Shown here: in pieces, positions 34,159 through 41,971 of the stretch
Position numbering within the stretch: position 1 is the stretch's first letter
How the letters are laid out: every line of letters begins with the position of its first letter
Assembly (NCBI RefSeq): GCF_016405985.1
Contig: NZ_JAEFCF010000047.1
Span: 1 to 42,003, forward strand
Length of the DNA: 42,003 nucleotides
Source of the DNA: Paracoccus sp. IB05
Lineage (GTDB): Bacteria > Pseudomonadota > Alphaproteobacteria > Rhodobacterales > Rhodobacteraceae
Direction of reading: 5' to 3'
Translations under genes and position numbers: made by a program
The notes under the pieces: generated by a model
Database searches by the model: none
Told to the model about the DNA's origin: nothing
The model's input: only the letters and a program-made list of their open reading frames with translations

Positions 34159-36394
34159 TACAGGCAAGAAAGACTGGCGCGCCCCTTCCGTCCGAAGACC
34201 CTCATCGTTCGGCGTCGGCCACGCCGACCCCGATCCGCTGGAGCCGCCCACGATGTTGCGCTCGCGGGTCCAGATCGCCGGCTCTTACGCGCCGGGCGTG
34301 CTGATGACATGGGAGGGCGGCAAGGGCATTTGTCGCTCCGTTCCCCTCGCCAACGAGGCGAAGGACCTCAACCCGACGACTGTCGATCTGATCTTCGAGA
34401 ATCTGAGCCACGCAGTGACCACCTGGCGCAATCGCGTGATGAAAGTGCTGCCCGACGCACTGCCGGAACTCGTCCTCGACACCCCGTTCCGAGACTCGAA
34501 AACCGGCGAGGCGCGGGTGCAGCGCGCCGACTTCCAGATGACGAGCCCTGACAAGGTCGGCTACGTACCCTATCCGCTCCTGTACCGCTGCGGGATATGC
34601 GGATCGACCCGCGAGTTCGACAGCGTCGCCGATCAGGCGCGACAGCCACTACCCAGGAAGTGCAATGGCCACGAGGCCCGTTGGACGCAGGTTGACGTGG
34701 TCTACGCCCACTGGTCGGGCGACATCGAGCCGCTCAGCCCCTTCAACTACAACTTTGACTCGCAGACCGGTACCGCCAAGCAGATCAGGATGTGTACCTG
34801 CGGATCGTCGAGTTTCAAGCTGCGCAACACAGCACCTGTGTTCTCCGAATGGCGCTACGTCTGTGAGGGTTGCGGCGAGACAAGGTCGCTCAAGAAAGCC
34901 AACCCCGATGTGCTTACGCGTCTCCAGATCCAGCAGAACGAGGGCGGCCGCCAGTTCCAGTGGATCGAAGTCAACATGCTACCGGTTTCATACCGGGCAA
35001 ACTCGACCTTCTATGTTCAGCGGACCAGCTTCATTGTGTTCAAAGACAGCGCAGTGGTCGAACTAATGAGCCCCAGACGCCGCGACGGGCTGATCGCCCG
35101 GCTCGCCCAGATTCACGAAATCTCATTCGCCGAGCCGTCCGGCGATCAGATCCGCAAGAGCGTCGAGGCCGACCAAACGCGTGCAGGCGAGTGGGACGAG
35201 TACGAAACCTACCTTGATATGGCGGAGAAGGCGGAAGGTTCCGGGCGCGCCGACGCGGCGCGCCGGCACCGCGACAACGCGAGCTCGCTGCGCGAGGGCT
35301 GGTTCGCTAATGGTATCGTCGAGCGCGGCCAGCTCGGCAGCCAAGCGATCCTGCAGGCGATCGCGATGCGAGAGGACTGGACGCAACGTTACGACCCCGT
35401 CCGGCTGACGATCCAGCACGACGCATTCGTGCGTGAGCATATCGAGCAGGCGATGACGGAGCACAAAGCGGTCAACGTCATGTCCCCGGACGTCGTACTC
35501 ACGGATGTGGTCAACGATCCGGCGCGCAAGGTGAAGTACCAAGAGACCATTGGGAGGCTGCTCGGCCATCTTGGCGTCGATCGCCTAGTACTGATCCGCG
35601 GCCTTCCGATCTGCGAATTTAGCTTCGGCTATACGAGGGTCTCGGCCACTCCGATCTACCAGCGCGAGCATAACGGTCAGCGTGTCGAGATGCCGGTCCG
35701 GCTGAAGGCGTTCGACCAACTGCCTATCCCCGACAACAAGCGGCCGATCTACGTCACGCAACAGCTCAACGAGGCGCTATACTTCAAACTCGACGAGGGC
35801 CGAGTCCTGCGCTGGCTTGAGGCCAATCAGGTCGTCGACGTGCCCCGCGAACACGTCGGCCGCGCCTACCTAGAGCGCTACGATGACTTCGGGCCTTTCC
35901 TTGAAGTGTTCAAGGATCGCGAGGGCATGGGTGGTTACCCGCGCACCCTCCCAGCCTACATCTACCTGCTGCTGCACACATTGTCGCACCAGATGATGCA
36001 CTCGCTCGCGGACACATCGGGCGTGGACAGGGATGGTATCGGGGAACACATCTTCCCCGCCGACCTCTCTTTCGTCATCTACCGCAAAGGAATGACGCCC
36101 GACTTGGGGAACATCTCCGCGATGTGGCGCAACTCCGCAGAGGCGTTTTTAAAGCGGGCTCTCGACCCGAGAACGCTGCGCTGCGGATCGGGTAGCCTGT
36201 GTGATATCCGCGGCGGCGCGTGCCCGGCATGCGTAATGGTGTCCGAAGTTAGCTGTATCGCATCTAACCTGCTGCTGTCGCGGGCCGCGCTGAAGGGCGG
36301 TAGAGGCCCGGAATGGGAACCGCGGACCGCTCCAAATCTTATAGGCTTTTTCGATACCTCGCATCAGTCATCAACATCTAATCCCAACGCGTGA
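34151..36394 (+). CDS. drmB: DrmB-like protein (DUF1998)
   Basis: A 747-aa protein with cysteine clusters YRCGICGS, the KCNGHEARW region, MCTCGSS and CEGCGETR (likely zinc sites in the first ~260 residues). The C-terminal DUF1998 domain has YLLLHTLSHQMMHSLAD, FPADLSFVIYRKGMTPDLGN and a final CDIRGGACPACVMVSEVSC cluster. DrmB pairs with DrmA in DISARM to form the core DNA-binding complex. The ATG at 34151 directly follows GGGGGAAAAG and lies inside the end of drmA; the frame to 34118 is a read-back. No drmC gene (phospholipase D-like) follows. Confidence 0.82.
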   Translation: MADTGKKDWRAPSVRRPSSFGVGHADPDPLEPPTMLRSRVQIAGSYAPGVLMTWEGGKGICRSVPLANEAKDLNPTTVDLIFENLSHAVTTWRNRVMKVLPDALPELVLDTPFRDSKTGEARVQRADFQMTSPDKVGYVPYPLLYRCGICGSTREFDSVADQARQPLPRKCNGHEARWTQVDVVYAHWSGDIEPLSPFNYNFDSQTGTAKQIRMCTCGSSSFKLRNTAPVFSEWRYVCEGCGETRSLKKANPDVLTRLQIQQNEGGRQFQWIEVNMLPVSYRANSTFYVQRTSFIVFKDSAVVELMSPRRRDGLIARLAQIHEISFAEPSGDQIRKSVEADQTRAGEWDEYETYLDMAEKAEGSGRADAARRHRDNASSLREGWFANGIVERGQLGSQAILQAIAMREDWTQRYDPVRLTIQHDAFVREHIEQAMTEHKAVNVMSPDVVLTDVVNDPARKVKYQETIGRLLGHLGVDRLVLIRGLPICEFSFGYTRVSATPIYQREHNGQRVEMPVRLKAFDQLPIPDNKRPIYVTQQLNEALYFKLDEGRVLRWLEANQVVDVPREHVGRAYLERYDDFGPFLEVFKDREGMGGYPRTLPAYIYLLLHTLSHQMMHSLADTSGVDRDGIGEHIFPADLSFVIYRKGMTPDLGNISAMWRNSAEAFLKRALDPRTLRCGSGSLCDIRGGACPACVMVSEVSCIASNLLLSRAALKGGRGPEWEPRTAPNLIGFFDTSHQSSTSNPNA

Positions 36395-36665
36395 TCGATT
36401 GGAGGGAACACGGGGCTCAGGCCATCGGCTACAACCCGATTGCTTCCGACATAATCGAGGCCGTTTTCCATCGAAGTTGAAGGAGGAACGCCTCCTCATG
36501 CAGTAAAGTTGCTTTCAATCACTCAAACGACTCGCTTACATCCTCGGCTTCAATTTGCCATAGTCGCGAGGTTAGGTTGCGACCATCGTTGGACACGGAA
36601 GCGAAAACCTGCTATCGTTCCCCTTACGTTCACATAGGAGCGGAGGCCGCCTGAGACGGAGAGTA
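36395..36665. other. Gap between drmB-like and DprA-like genes
   Basis: No gene seen. A perfect 6-bp hairpin, AGGAGG-AACG-CCTCCT (36481-36496), occurs here and masks a Shine-Dalgarno-like AGGAGG in front of the tiny frame ATG-CAG-TAA. This could be a minor regulatory element or chance. The DprA-like gene probably has its own promoter in this gap. Confidence 0.3.
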
Positions 36666-37577
36666 ATGACACAACTGGATTTCGGTGCGCTAGATTTCGC
36701 AGCACGGGCTGTTTCGCCGTTCTTGGAGCTTGGGGCATATGAAGCCCTTTGGGACCAAGACAATGCCAGCTTCAAGACCATCGCCGCACGATTCGCTAGG
36801 GTGCCGGGAGCGCTCCCGTCCGATTTCATCGCCCCGGCTCAATCGACGGAGTACGCAAACGCGGTGCATCGCGCCCTCGTTGGAGCAGGTGTTCGGCATT
36901 ATGGCGTACGTGTACATGGCGCCGGAGAGTACCCTGATCGCCTGCGGGATGCAGAGCATCCGATTGAACTGCTCTACTATCAGGGCTGGTGGGAACTGGT
37001 GAATTCGCCCAGATCCGTCGCGATTGTCGGAACGCGCAATCCCTCCGAAGACGGGATCCGGCGCACCCGCAAACTAGTGCGTTCTCTGCTAGCCGATGAC
37101 TTCACCATCGTGTCCGGACTGGCGAAGGGCGTGGACGCAGCCGCGCACACGGCTGCGATCAGCGAGGGCGGCCGCACCATTGCGGTTCTCGGTACTCCAA
37201 TTTCACAGACATACCCGAAAGAGAACGCAGCGCTTCAAAGGGAAATCGCAACCAATCATCTGCTGATCAGCCAGGTTCCCGTGACGCGTTATGAGCGCGC
37301 ACCGAACCCGACCGCGAACCGACATTTCTTCCCCGCACGCAACGTCACCATGTCCGCACTAACCGATGCGACGGTGATCGTGGAAGCCGGTGAAACTTCC
37401 GGAACGCTGGTGCAAGCCCGCGCAGCACTGAAACAAGGACGCAGACTCTTCATTTTAGATAGCTGCTTCCGCAATCCGAAGCTGACCTGGCCACACACTT
37501 ACGAAGAGCGCGGCGCGATCCGCGTCCGGGATTACGATGACATCCGACAACAGCTCATACCCGGAAAGACTCACTAA
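36666..37577 (+). CDS. DprA-like Rossmann-fold protein
   Basis: A 303-aa protein with the DprA/Smf (SLOG superfamily) core: YPDRLRDAEHPIELLYYQG, VAIVGTRNPSEDG (near 120-130), IVSGLAKGVDAAAHTAA, AVLGTPISQTYPKEN, FPARNVTMSALTDATVIVEAGETSGT and ALKQGRRLFILDS. The usual C-terminal winged-helix of DprA is missing, and the N-terminal ~85 residues are not a clear SAM domain. Canonical DprA loads RecA on incoming single-stranded DNA; SLOG proteins in defence loci can instead sense or make nucleotide ligands. Start: ATG at 36666 behind GGAGA. The gene runs into a phosphoribosyltransferase, an unusual pairing, and adjoins the DISARM-like operon, which suggests a defence role over competence. Confidence 0.75.
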   Translation: MTQLDFGALDFAARAVSPFLELGAYEALWDQDNASFKTIAARFARVPGALPSDFIAPAQSTEYANAVHRALVGAGVRHYGVRVHGAGEYPDRLRDAEHPIELLYYQGWWELVNSPRSVAIVGTRNPSEDGIRRTRKLVRSLLADDFTIVSGLAKGVDAAAHTAAISEGGRTIAVLGTPISQTYPKENAALQREIATNHLLISQVPVTRYERAPNPTANRHFFPARNVTMSALTDATVIVEAGETSGTLVQARAALKQGRRLFILDSCFRNPKLTWPHTYEERGAIRVRDYDDIRQQLIPGKTH

Positions 37578-38220
37578 GGTCGACGCGCTGACGCGCGGCG
37601 ATCACTCCTACCTACACGAAGAAGACAACTGCCTCTTCCTCGGCGAGTACACCGCGCGCAAAGGGTTCTCCTACAGTGCAACCAACAATCTGATCATCAA
37701 TTTCAAAAAACCGATGGATCGCCAAGGACGCCCAGAATGGTCCCACAAGGCGCGTAACATCCGCAAAGCCGCCGCAGCGCTTCACAAGGCCTTCGGAAAC
37801 ACCGATCTGCGGCGTTACACCTTCGTACCGGTCCCCCCTTCGAAGGCCAGCACCGATCCGATGTACGATAATAGAATGATGGAAATGCTGGCCCATCTGA
37901 GTGCCCATGTACGGCGTTCACACGGCTACGACATCGATATCCGGGAACTGGTCAGCCAGACCCAAAGCACGGCTGCTGCGCATGATACGGATGCGCGACC
38001 CACACCCGCTGAGTTGGTCGCACTTTACCGGCTCGAGCAAGGTGCGCTCGCCGGAGTCCGTGAGGGGATATTGATCTGTGATGACGTCCTCACCACCGGC
38101 TGTCACTTTCGGGCGATGGAGGAAGTACTGTCCGCAGCGCTGCCAGGACGCCCCTGCTACGGCGTGTTTCTCGCCAGGCGCGTTCCCGAGGCAATCGATA
38201 TCGAAGACGTCGATTGGTGA
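37537..38220 (+). CDS. Phosphoribosyltransferase-fold protein paired with DprA-like gene
   Basis: A 227-aa protein with a type I PRTase core: VPVPPSK segment (as in ComF), then the PRPP-binding loop ILICDDVLTTGCHF (residues 178-191) with the paired acidic residues and TTG. A hood-like N-terminus with Tyr and Arg residues (GEYTARKGFSYSATNNLIINF) precedes it. The expected chemistry is transfer or hydrolysis of ribose-5-phosphate, or a PRPP/nucleotide-binding role. No substrate can be named. The ATG at 37537 lies 41 bases inside the end of the DprA-like gene, so the two are made together. A competence ComF-type origin is the other reading, but no other competence gene is here. Confidence 0.7.
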   Translation: MTSDNSSYPERLTKVDALTRGDHSYLHEEDNCLFLGEYTARKGFSYSATNNLIINFKKPMDRQGRPEWSHKARNIRKAAAALHKAFGNTDLRRYTFVPVPPSKASTDPMYDNRMMEMLAHLSAHVRRSHGYDIDIRELVSQTQSTAAAHDTDARPTPAELVALYRLEQGALAGVREGILICDDVLTTGCHFRAMEEVLSAALPGRPCYGVFLARRVPEAIDIEDVDW

Positions 38221-38309
38221 GTAAGGCACTCACACCTTCCTCAGCATGTTAAAGGCCCCTTCATCCTGAATCTGAACACGCTTTAGCCAGTCCGCATGCG
38301 TTCCAGCAG

Positions 38310-39191
38310 CTATCGGAAGCGTACCTCCCAGCTTTCCCTCAGGCTCTCCTCTTCATCGTCGACTTCATCCGGATCGTCCTGAAGTTGCTCGCTGGAAAGC
38401 ACCGTTAGCGTAAGACCATAGCTCCCCAAGCCTATGATCTCCTCGTCAAGAGCCCGGCTCGCGGCCCCCTCGAACCAGCGCCTCAAACTCGCTGGCGCGC
38501 AATGTCGCCTACCCTGAGCAATATTTCCCGAATCCACATTGAATGCCCGCGTTGCGGTGTCAGGCAGCGATGTCCCTTTGCGTAAGTAGTGCACACCCGG
38601 AAGCGCCTTAAAGCTATCGGGCATGAAACTATACGAGATCTCGGCTCCGCGGCTAACTATAACGGCCATAGGGTACGGAGCGCACTCCGCCGCCCTGATC
38701 GCCGCCGCCGTAAGCGATGCTTGCGCCTCCCGGGCAAGGGTCTCTATACCTTGCAAGCCGACAGGAGAACCCAGTAGCACTTCGCGCACATGGGTCGTGG
38801 GCATCAACAGACCTGATGCAAAATGATCGGCTTCCAACTCGATAGAGCTCGAACCCTCGGTGAAGCCTGCTCGAGAAACATGCGTTCCAGAGGATTTCTG
38901 TATCTCCTCCGGGTGCCCTTCAAGGAAATAATGACCCAGCTCATGTGCAACCGTGAACCGACGGAAGCCTTCGCTCCTGATGTGTGTGGAGTAAATAATC
39001 CCAACGCTGTCGCCCTGAAAAATGATGCAACCGCTCATGCCTGGCTGCCCAGCATCATTGCCTTGGACGAGAATATCTGACGCTTCGGCGATTTTGAACG
39101 GATCCACGGGAAGCGAGAAGAATCCAAACTCTTTGGCCACAGCTTCGCCTCGCTGCCTGGCCTGCCGCAGGCGAAACTTCGGCAATGTCAT
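38310..39191 (-). CDS. ImmA/IrrE-family metallopeptidase
   Basis: A 293-aa zinc peptidase with HELGHYF (H83, E84, H87) and the third ligand region ELEADHFASGLLMP (Glu120). The C-terminal ~150 residues are variable and end in an acidic tail (DDPDEVDDEEESLRE). ImmA-type enzymes cleave XRE repressors on a DNA-damage or phage signal and so switch on the genes they hold off. The gene overlaps the preceding XRE repressor by 4 bases, the usual pair arrangement. Confidence 0.88.
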   Translation of the reverse strand: MTLPKFRLRQARQRGEAVAKEFGFFSLPVDPFKIAEASDILVQGNDAGQPGMSGCIIFQGDSVGIIYSTHIRSEGFRRFTVAHELGHYFLEGHPEEIQKSSGTHVSRAGFTEGSSSIELEADHFASGLLMPTTHVREVLLGSPVGLQGIETLAREAQASLTAAAIRAAECAPYPMAVIVSRGAEISYSFMPDSFKALPGVHYLRKGTSLPDTATRAFNVDSGNIAQGRRHCAPASLRRWFEGAASRALDEEIIGLGSYGLTLTVLSSEQLQDDPDEVDDEEESLRESWEVRFR

Positions 39192-39535
39192 TCCTTCCCC
39201 CGGCGCTCTGCAAACATATCAATCATCATCTGGATACTCTGACGGTCAGCATCGGTGAGGTTCTCTTCACCTCGGAATGCCGTCGTGGCTCCTTCAATCG
39301 ATGCGGTCCTACCGAGTAGGAAGTCCGAAGACACATTTAGCGCGCGTGCCAGTGATCTGATATTTGCGAAGGATGGCTTACGCCGATTTGCTTCAAAATG
39401 CCCGATGGCGGCCGGCTGTAGTCCCGTCAGCTTCCCCAGGTCGCTTTGGTTTAGCCCACGTAATTCACGGGCCTGTCGGAGCCGCGCCGAGAAAATCCCA
39501 TCCTGATCCTCAGATCTTGACACTACGTTGCTCAT
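39188..39535 (-). CDS. XRE-family repressor
   Basis: A 115-aa Cro/C1-type helix-turn-helix protein (LNQSDLGKLTGLQPAAIGHF, FEANRRKPSFANIRSLARAL, NVSSDFLLG), with a short acidic C-terminal helix (LTDADRQSIQMMIDMF). The start at 39535 is preceded by an operator at 39545-39560 that covers its AGGA ribosome site, which predicts autorepression. The ImmA-type gene is co-transcribed downstream. Confidence 0.88.
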   Translation of the reverse strand: MSNVVSRSEDQDGIFSARLRQARELRGLNQSDLGKLTGLQPAAIGHFEANRRKPSFANIRSLARALNVSSDFLLGRTASIEGATTAFRGEENLTDADRQSIQMMIDMFAERRGKE

Positions 39536-39544
39536 TATAGTAAT

Positions 39545-39560
39545 CCTACTTTATCGTAGG
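39545..39560. promoter_or_regulatory. XRE operator, copy 1
   Basis: CCTAC-TTTATC-GTAGG is an inverted repeat 9 bases upstream of the XRE ATG. Its 14-bp core CTACTTTATCGTAG matches copy 2 at 39615-39628, so both probably bind the XRE dimer. Confidence 0.7.
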
Positions 39561-39614
39561 CTTTCCGATTCTTAAGGTTCACTGCTGGTGGGCCTTTTAC
39601 TCTGACTGATCGCC

Positions 39615-39628
39615 CTACGTTTTCGTAG
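39615..39628. promoter_or_regulatory. XRE operator, copy 2
   Basis: CTACGTTTTCGTAG is a perfect 5-bp inverted repeat with a TTTT spacer, matching copy 1 at 11 of 14 positions or better. It lies ahead of the divergent small-protein gene, about 60 bases from its start, so one repressor can shut both directions. Confidence 0.7.
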
Positions 39629-39686
39629 CAAAGTACTACACGACCAGCGACATCGTCAACCCAAACATCGAAAGGGGGTGAATACC

Positions 39687-39824
39687 ATGGCAAAATCGAA
39701 CAAGGAGGTTACCAGCGCTCGGGCTGCGTCGGCTGCATCGAAGGTTCTGAGCAATCCGAAATCCAGCGCGGCCGCGAAGACCGCAGCAGCTTCGGCACTG
39801 ACTCAGCGTCCGAACAAGAAGTGA
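39687..39824 (+). CDS. 45-aa Ala/Ser/Lys-rich protein
   Basis: A very small basic protein, MAKSNKEVTSARAASAASKV followed by more Ala/Ser/Lys and ending RPNKK. ATG at 39687 behind a strong AGGGGGTGA. Small proteins of this composition are seen beside XRE/ImmA pairs, as far as I recall, but I know of no function. It is divergent from the XRE gene and faces operator copy 2, and is followed by a hairpin and the DUF3892 gene on the same strand. Confidence 0.7.
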   Translation: MAKSNKEVTSARAASAASKVLSNPKSSAAAKTAAASALTQRPNKK

Positions 39825-39834
39825 TACTCAAAGC

Positions 39835-39856
39835 GCTTCCGGGCAAGCCCGGAAGC
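39835..39856 (+). terminator. Hairpin between the two small genes
   Basis: GCTTCCGGGC and GCCCGGAAGC form an uninterrupted 10-bp inverted repeat with a two-base centre (in RNA, a CAAG loop on a 9-bp stem). No T-run follows, so it is more likely an attenuator or stability element than a full stop. Confidence 0.5.
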
Positions 39857-39881
39857 CTCATCAAATGAAAAGGACAGAACT

Positions 39882-40145
39882 ATGGCTGATCGCCAAGTTA
39901 CCGCATCGGGTAAAGACCGTGACGGAGACATTACCAAACTGTGCCAATCTGGCGCGATTTGGTCGCCTCGCTCGAAGGCCGATGCCATTCGAGACATCGA
40001 GGGTGGCCTGCATACTTATTATGTGCAGCGTCCCGGCACCACCCGTGTGAACGTGAATGTTGTCAATGGTGCAAGCGGAAAGTACCTGCGGTCGACGGCC
40101 GACAAGGCATCAAGCAACAACCTGGATAATCTTCCGGACTGTTGA
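39882..40145 (+). CDS. DUF3892 protein
   Basis: An 87-aa protein fitting DUF3892: MADRQVTASGKDRDGDITKL, then the WSPRSKADAIRDIEGGLHTY helix and a beta strand pair RVNVNVVNGASGKYLRSTAD. Members are small and uncharacterised. ATG at 39882 behind AAGGA. Its position downstream of the 45-aa gene and under the XRE/ImmA switch suggests an induced response gene; toxin, antitoxin or anti-restriction roles are open. Confidence 0.75.
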   Translation: MADRQVTASGKDRDGDITKLCQSGAIWSPRSKADAIRDIEGGLHTYYVQRPGTTRVNVNVVNGASGKYLRSTADKASSNNLDNLPDC

Positions 40146-40161
40146 GTTGAGAAGCGACTAA

Positions 40162-40190
40162 GGCGAGCCTGCCGATTGGCTGGGCTCGCC
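40162..40190 (+). terminator. Hairpin after DUF3892 gene
   Basis: GGCGAGCC (40162-40169) pairs with GGCTCGCC (40183-40190), enclosing a second small stem GCC-GATT-GGC. It lies between the convergent DUF3892 and ScpB genes. Confidence 0.5.
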
Positions 40191-40244
40191 CTCGAGTGTG
40201 CCTCGGTCACCCTCTTACCTTCACCGGGCGCGCACGAATACGGC

Positions 40245-40886
40245 TCACTCACCTTCACCCACAATCGGCAGATCCAGCGCGATGTCCGCAACCGGCTTCA
40301 GCAGCCCGGCATCTTCCAGCGCCTCGAGGTCTGGCAGGTCGCGCAGTGTTTCCAGCCCGAACTGCACCAGAAACCCCGGCGTAGTGACATAGGTATAGGG
40401 CGCGCCGGGTTCCGGGCTGCGCGGGCCACGGGCAATCAGAGCCTGCCGGTGCAGGCGGGCGATCAGATCGCGGCTGACTTCCCGGCCGGTCAGGCCCGAG
40501 ATCGCACCACGGGTGACCGGCTGCATATAGGCGATAATCGTCAGAACCAGCGCCTCATTCTGAGTCAGGTCGCGAGTGGCATCACCCTCACCGCGCGCCA
40601 TGCGGATAGTTGCCGCATATTGCGGCCGGCTGCGGAACTGCCAGCCGCCTGCAACGCGGGCAATCTCATAGGGGCGCCCAGCGAGTTCGGCAGAAATGTC
40701 CTCGATCAGCAGATCGAGGGCGCAGTCCCGGCCGACCACCCGGACCAACACGTCGCGGCCCACCGGCTCGGAGGATGCAAAGAGCACCGCCTCCACACGC
40801 GCCATCCATTCCCGCCAGCGCAAGGCCTGCGGCAGATCGGTAAGTTCGGTGTCCAGCGGCTCGGCAGATTTCTGGGCCATCGTCAC
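40245..40886 (-). CDS. scpB: Accessory ScpB-like protein
   Basis: A 213-aa protein with the ScpB pattern: two winged helices, with RVEAVLFASSEPVGRDVLVRVV at the start of the first and LTQNEALVLTIIAYMQPVTRGAI in the second. YTYVTTPGFLVQFGLETLRDLP is the conserved C-terminal wing. Chromosomal ScpB works with ScpA and SMC in chromosome condensation. Here no ScpA or SMC is adjacent; it is paired by an overlap of 4 bases with a DUF1403 gene, a plasmid/island arrangement. It may act in plasmid partition, copy control or regulation. Confidence 0.8.
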   Translation of the reverse strand: MTMAQKSAEPLDTELTDLPQALRWREWMARVEAVLFASSEPVGRDVLVRVVGRDCALDLLIEDISAELAGRPYEIARVAGGWQFRSRPQYAATIRMARGEGDATRDLTQNEALVLTIIAYMQPVTRGAISGLTGREVSRDLIARLHRQALIARGPRSPEPGAPYTYVTTPGFLVQFGLETLRDLPDLEALEDAGLLKPVADIALDLPIVGEGE

Positions 40887-41800
40887 AACCCGTACAGCCG
40901 GAAGGTCGGCCGTCCGGTCAGTTCGCGCACCAGCCCGAGTGACGTCAGACGATCAAACAGCCGCCGCGCCGCGCGGTCACTCGCCTCCGCCCCGGCCTGA
41001 GCGGTTATAGCATCCTCGGTCAGTAAAGCGGCAATGATGGCGGCCGTGTCTTTTCCCGGCCGCCGCAGATGTGCCGCGCGCAGAGCCGTGGCGCGGCGGG
41101 TCAGATCGACGTGCAGATCGCAGGCGGTCACCGCCGCCCTGCCCCAGGCCACAGTACAGGCCGCAACCCATGCCTCGCCTTCCATCCTGAAGGCCGCGCG
41201 CGGCAGATGCGCTGCGAGCAACTGCACTGGCCGATCCCAGCCGAGCGCCCGGGCCAAAAGAGCATCCGCCAACCAGAGCGCCAATCCACGCCAGGTCGGG
41301 CCGAGGGCGAGAACCTCCCGCGCGGCTTCGGCTGCGAAGTGCAGAGGCGGAATGCGCCCGACAAACCGCGTCCCGATGTCACGCAACACCTCAGCGCCCG
41401 GCTCGAGTGGCAAATCGAAGAAGCCGGGCAAGCGCGCGGGCCAGTCGGTTGATCTCAGCGCCCGCGCCTCGCCCAGGGCACGCCAGCCAATCAGCATCCG
41501 CCCGGCGGGGCCGGGATCATCGCCGGGTTTGCGCAGGGCAAAGGCGTCCCGCAGCTGCGCTTCGCCCTCCCGGCGCCCTTCCAGCTGGCAAACAGCCGCT
41601 GCGGCAGAGAGCGCCAGCCGCTTGCGCCAGAGGATACCAACCGGATCGTCGGACCGGGCAATCGGATCGAGAGCCGCGAGAACTGCACCGGCAGAAAACA
41701 TCGCCGTTTCAACGTCATCGCGACCCACACCCTGCCGGACCCATCGCGGCAGGGCCGGAGGATTCGGGGCGAGCTTAGGAGATTTCAGGGCACGGGACAT
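40883..41800 (-). CDS. DUF1403 family protein
   Basis: A 305-aa soluble protein rich in Ala, Leu and Arg that fits DUF1403, a family of unknown function in Rhodobacterales plasmids. Conserved-looking parts are SAGAVLAALDPIARSDDPVG, WRKRLALSAAAA, LGWDRPVQLLAAHLP and a C-terminal winged-helix-like DRAARRLFDRLTSLGLVREL. The start at 41800 is divergent from the truncated gene at the right edge. Translationally coupled to scpB (ATGA). Confidence 0.75.
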   Translation of the reverse strand: MSRALKSPKLAPNPPALPRWVRQGVGRDDVETAMFSAGAVLAALDPIARSDDPVGILWRKRLALSAAAAVCQLEGRREGEAQLRDAFALRKPGDDPGPAGRMLIGWRALGEARALRSTDWPARLPGFFDLPLEPGAEVLRDIGTRFVGRIPPLHFAAEAAREVLALGPTWRGLALWLADALLARALGWDRPVQLLAAHLPRAAFRMEGEAWVAACTVAWGRAAVTACDLHVDLTRRATALRAAHLRRPGKDTAAIIAALLTEDAITAQAGAEASDRAARRLFDRLTSLGLVRELTGRPTFRLYGL

Positions 41801-41876
41801 GGAAGAATGCTAGCAAGCATCGGCGTTTTAAACCATTTATGTTCTCTATATCCGCCGCGCCTGTCCTTTTTGCATG

Positions 41877-41905
41877 ATGTCCAATAATGTTGCATTATCG
41901 GACAT
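41877..41905. promoter_or_regulatory. 13-bp inverted repeat in a divergent promoter region
   Basis: Arms ATGTCCAATAATG (41877-41889) and CATTATCGGACAT (41893-41905) match at 12 of 13 positions around a TTG centre. The repeat lies between the DUF1403 gene and the right-edge gene. It can be an operator for a dimeric repressor or a recombinase core site. Confidence 0.55.
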
Positions 41906-41929
41906 ATCATCGCTTAACAGGAGAGACAT

Positions 41930-41971
41930 ATGCAAAAACAACCACTTATGTCGGATGACCGGAATTCGTGA
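41930..41971 (+). CDS. 13-codon leader peptide
   Basis: ATG at 41930 behind AGGAGAG opens a 13-codon frame (MQKQPLMSDDRNS) whose TGA overlaps the GTG start of the next gene. The arrangement suggests translational coupling. It may be chance, but the strong ribosome site and exact overlap argue for use. Confidence 0.35.
   Translation: MQKQPLMSDDRNS

Noticed and set aside
36481-36496. AGGAGG/CCTCCT hairpin considered as an RNA thermometer or riboswitch
   Set aside because: Only six base pairs, and the frame that follows is three codons long; too little to support a regulatory RNA.
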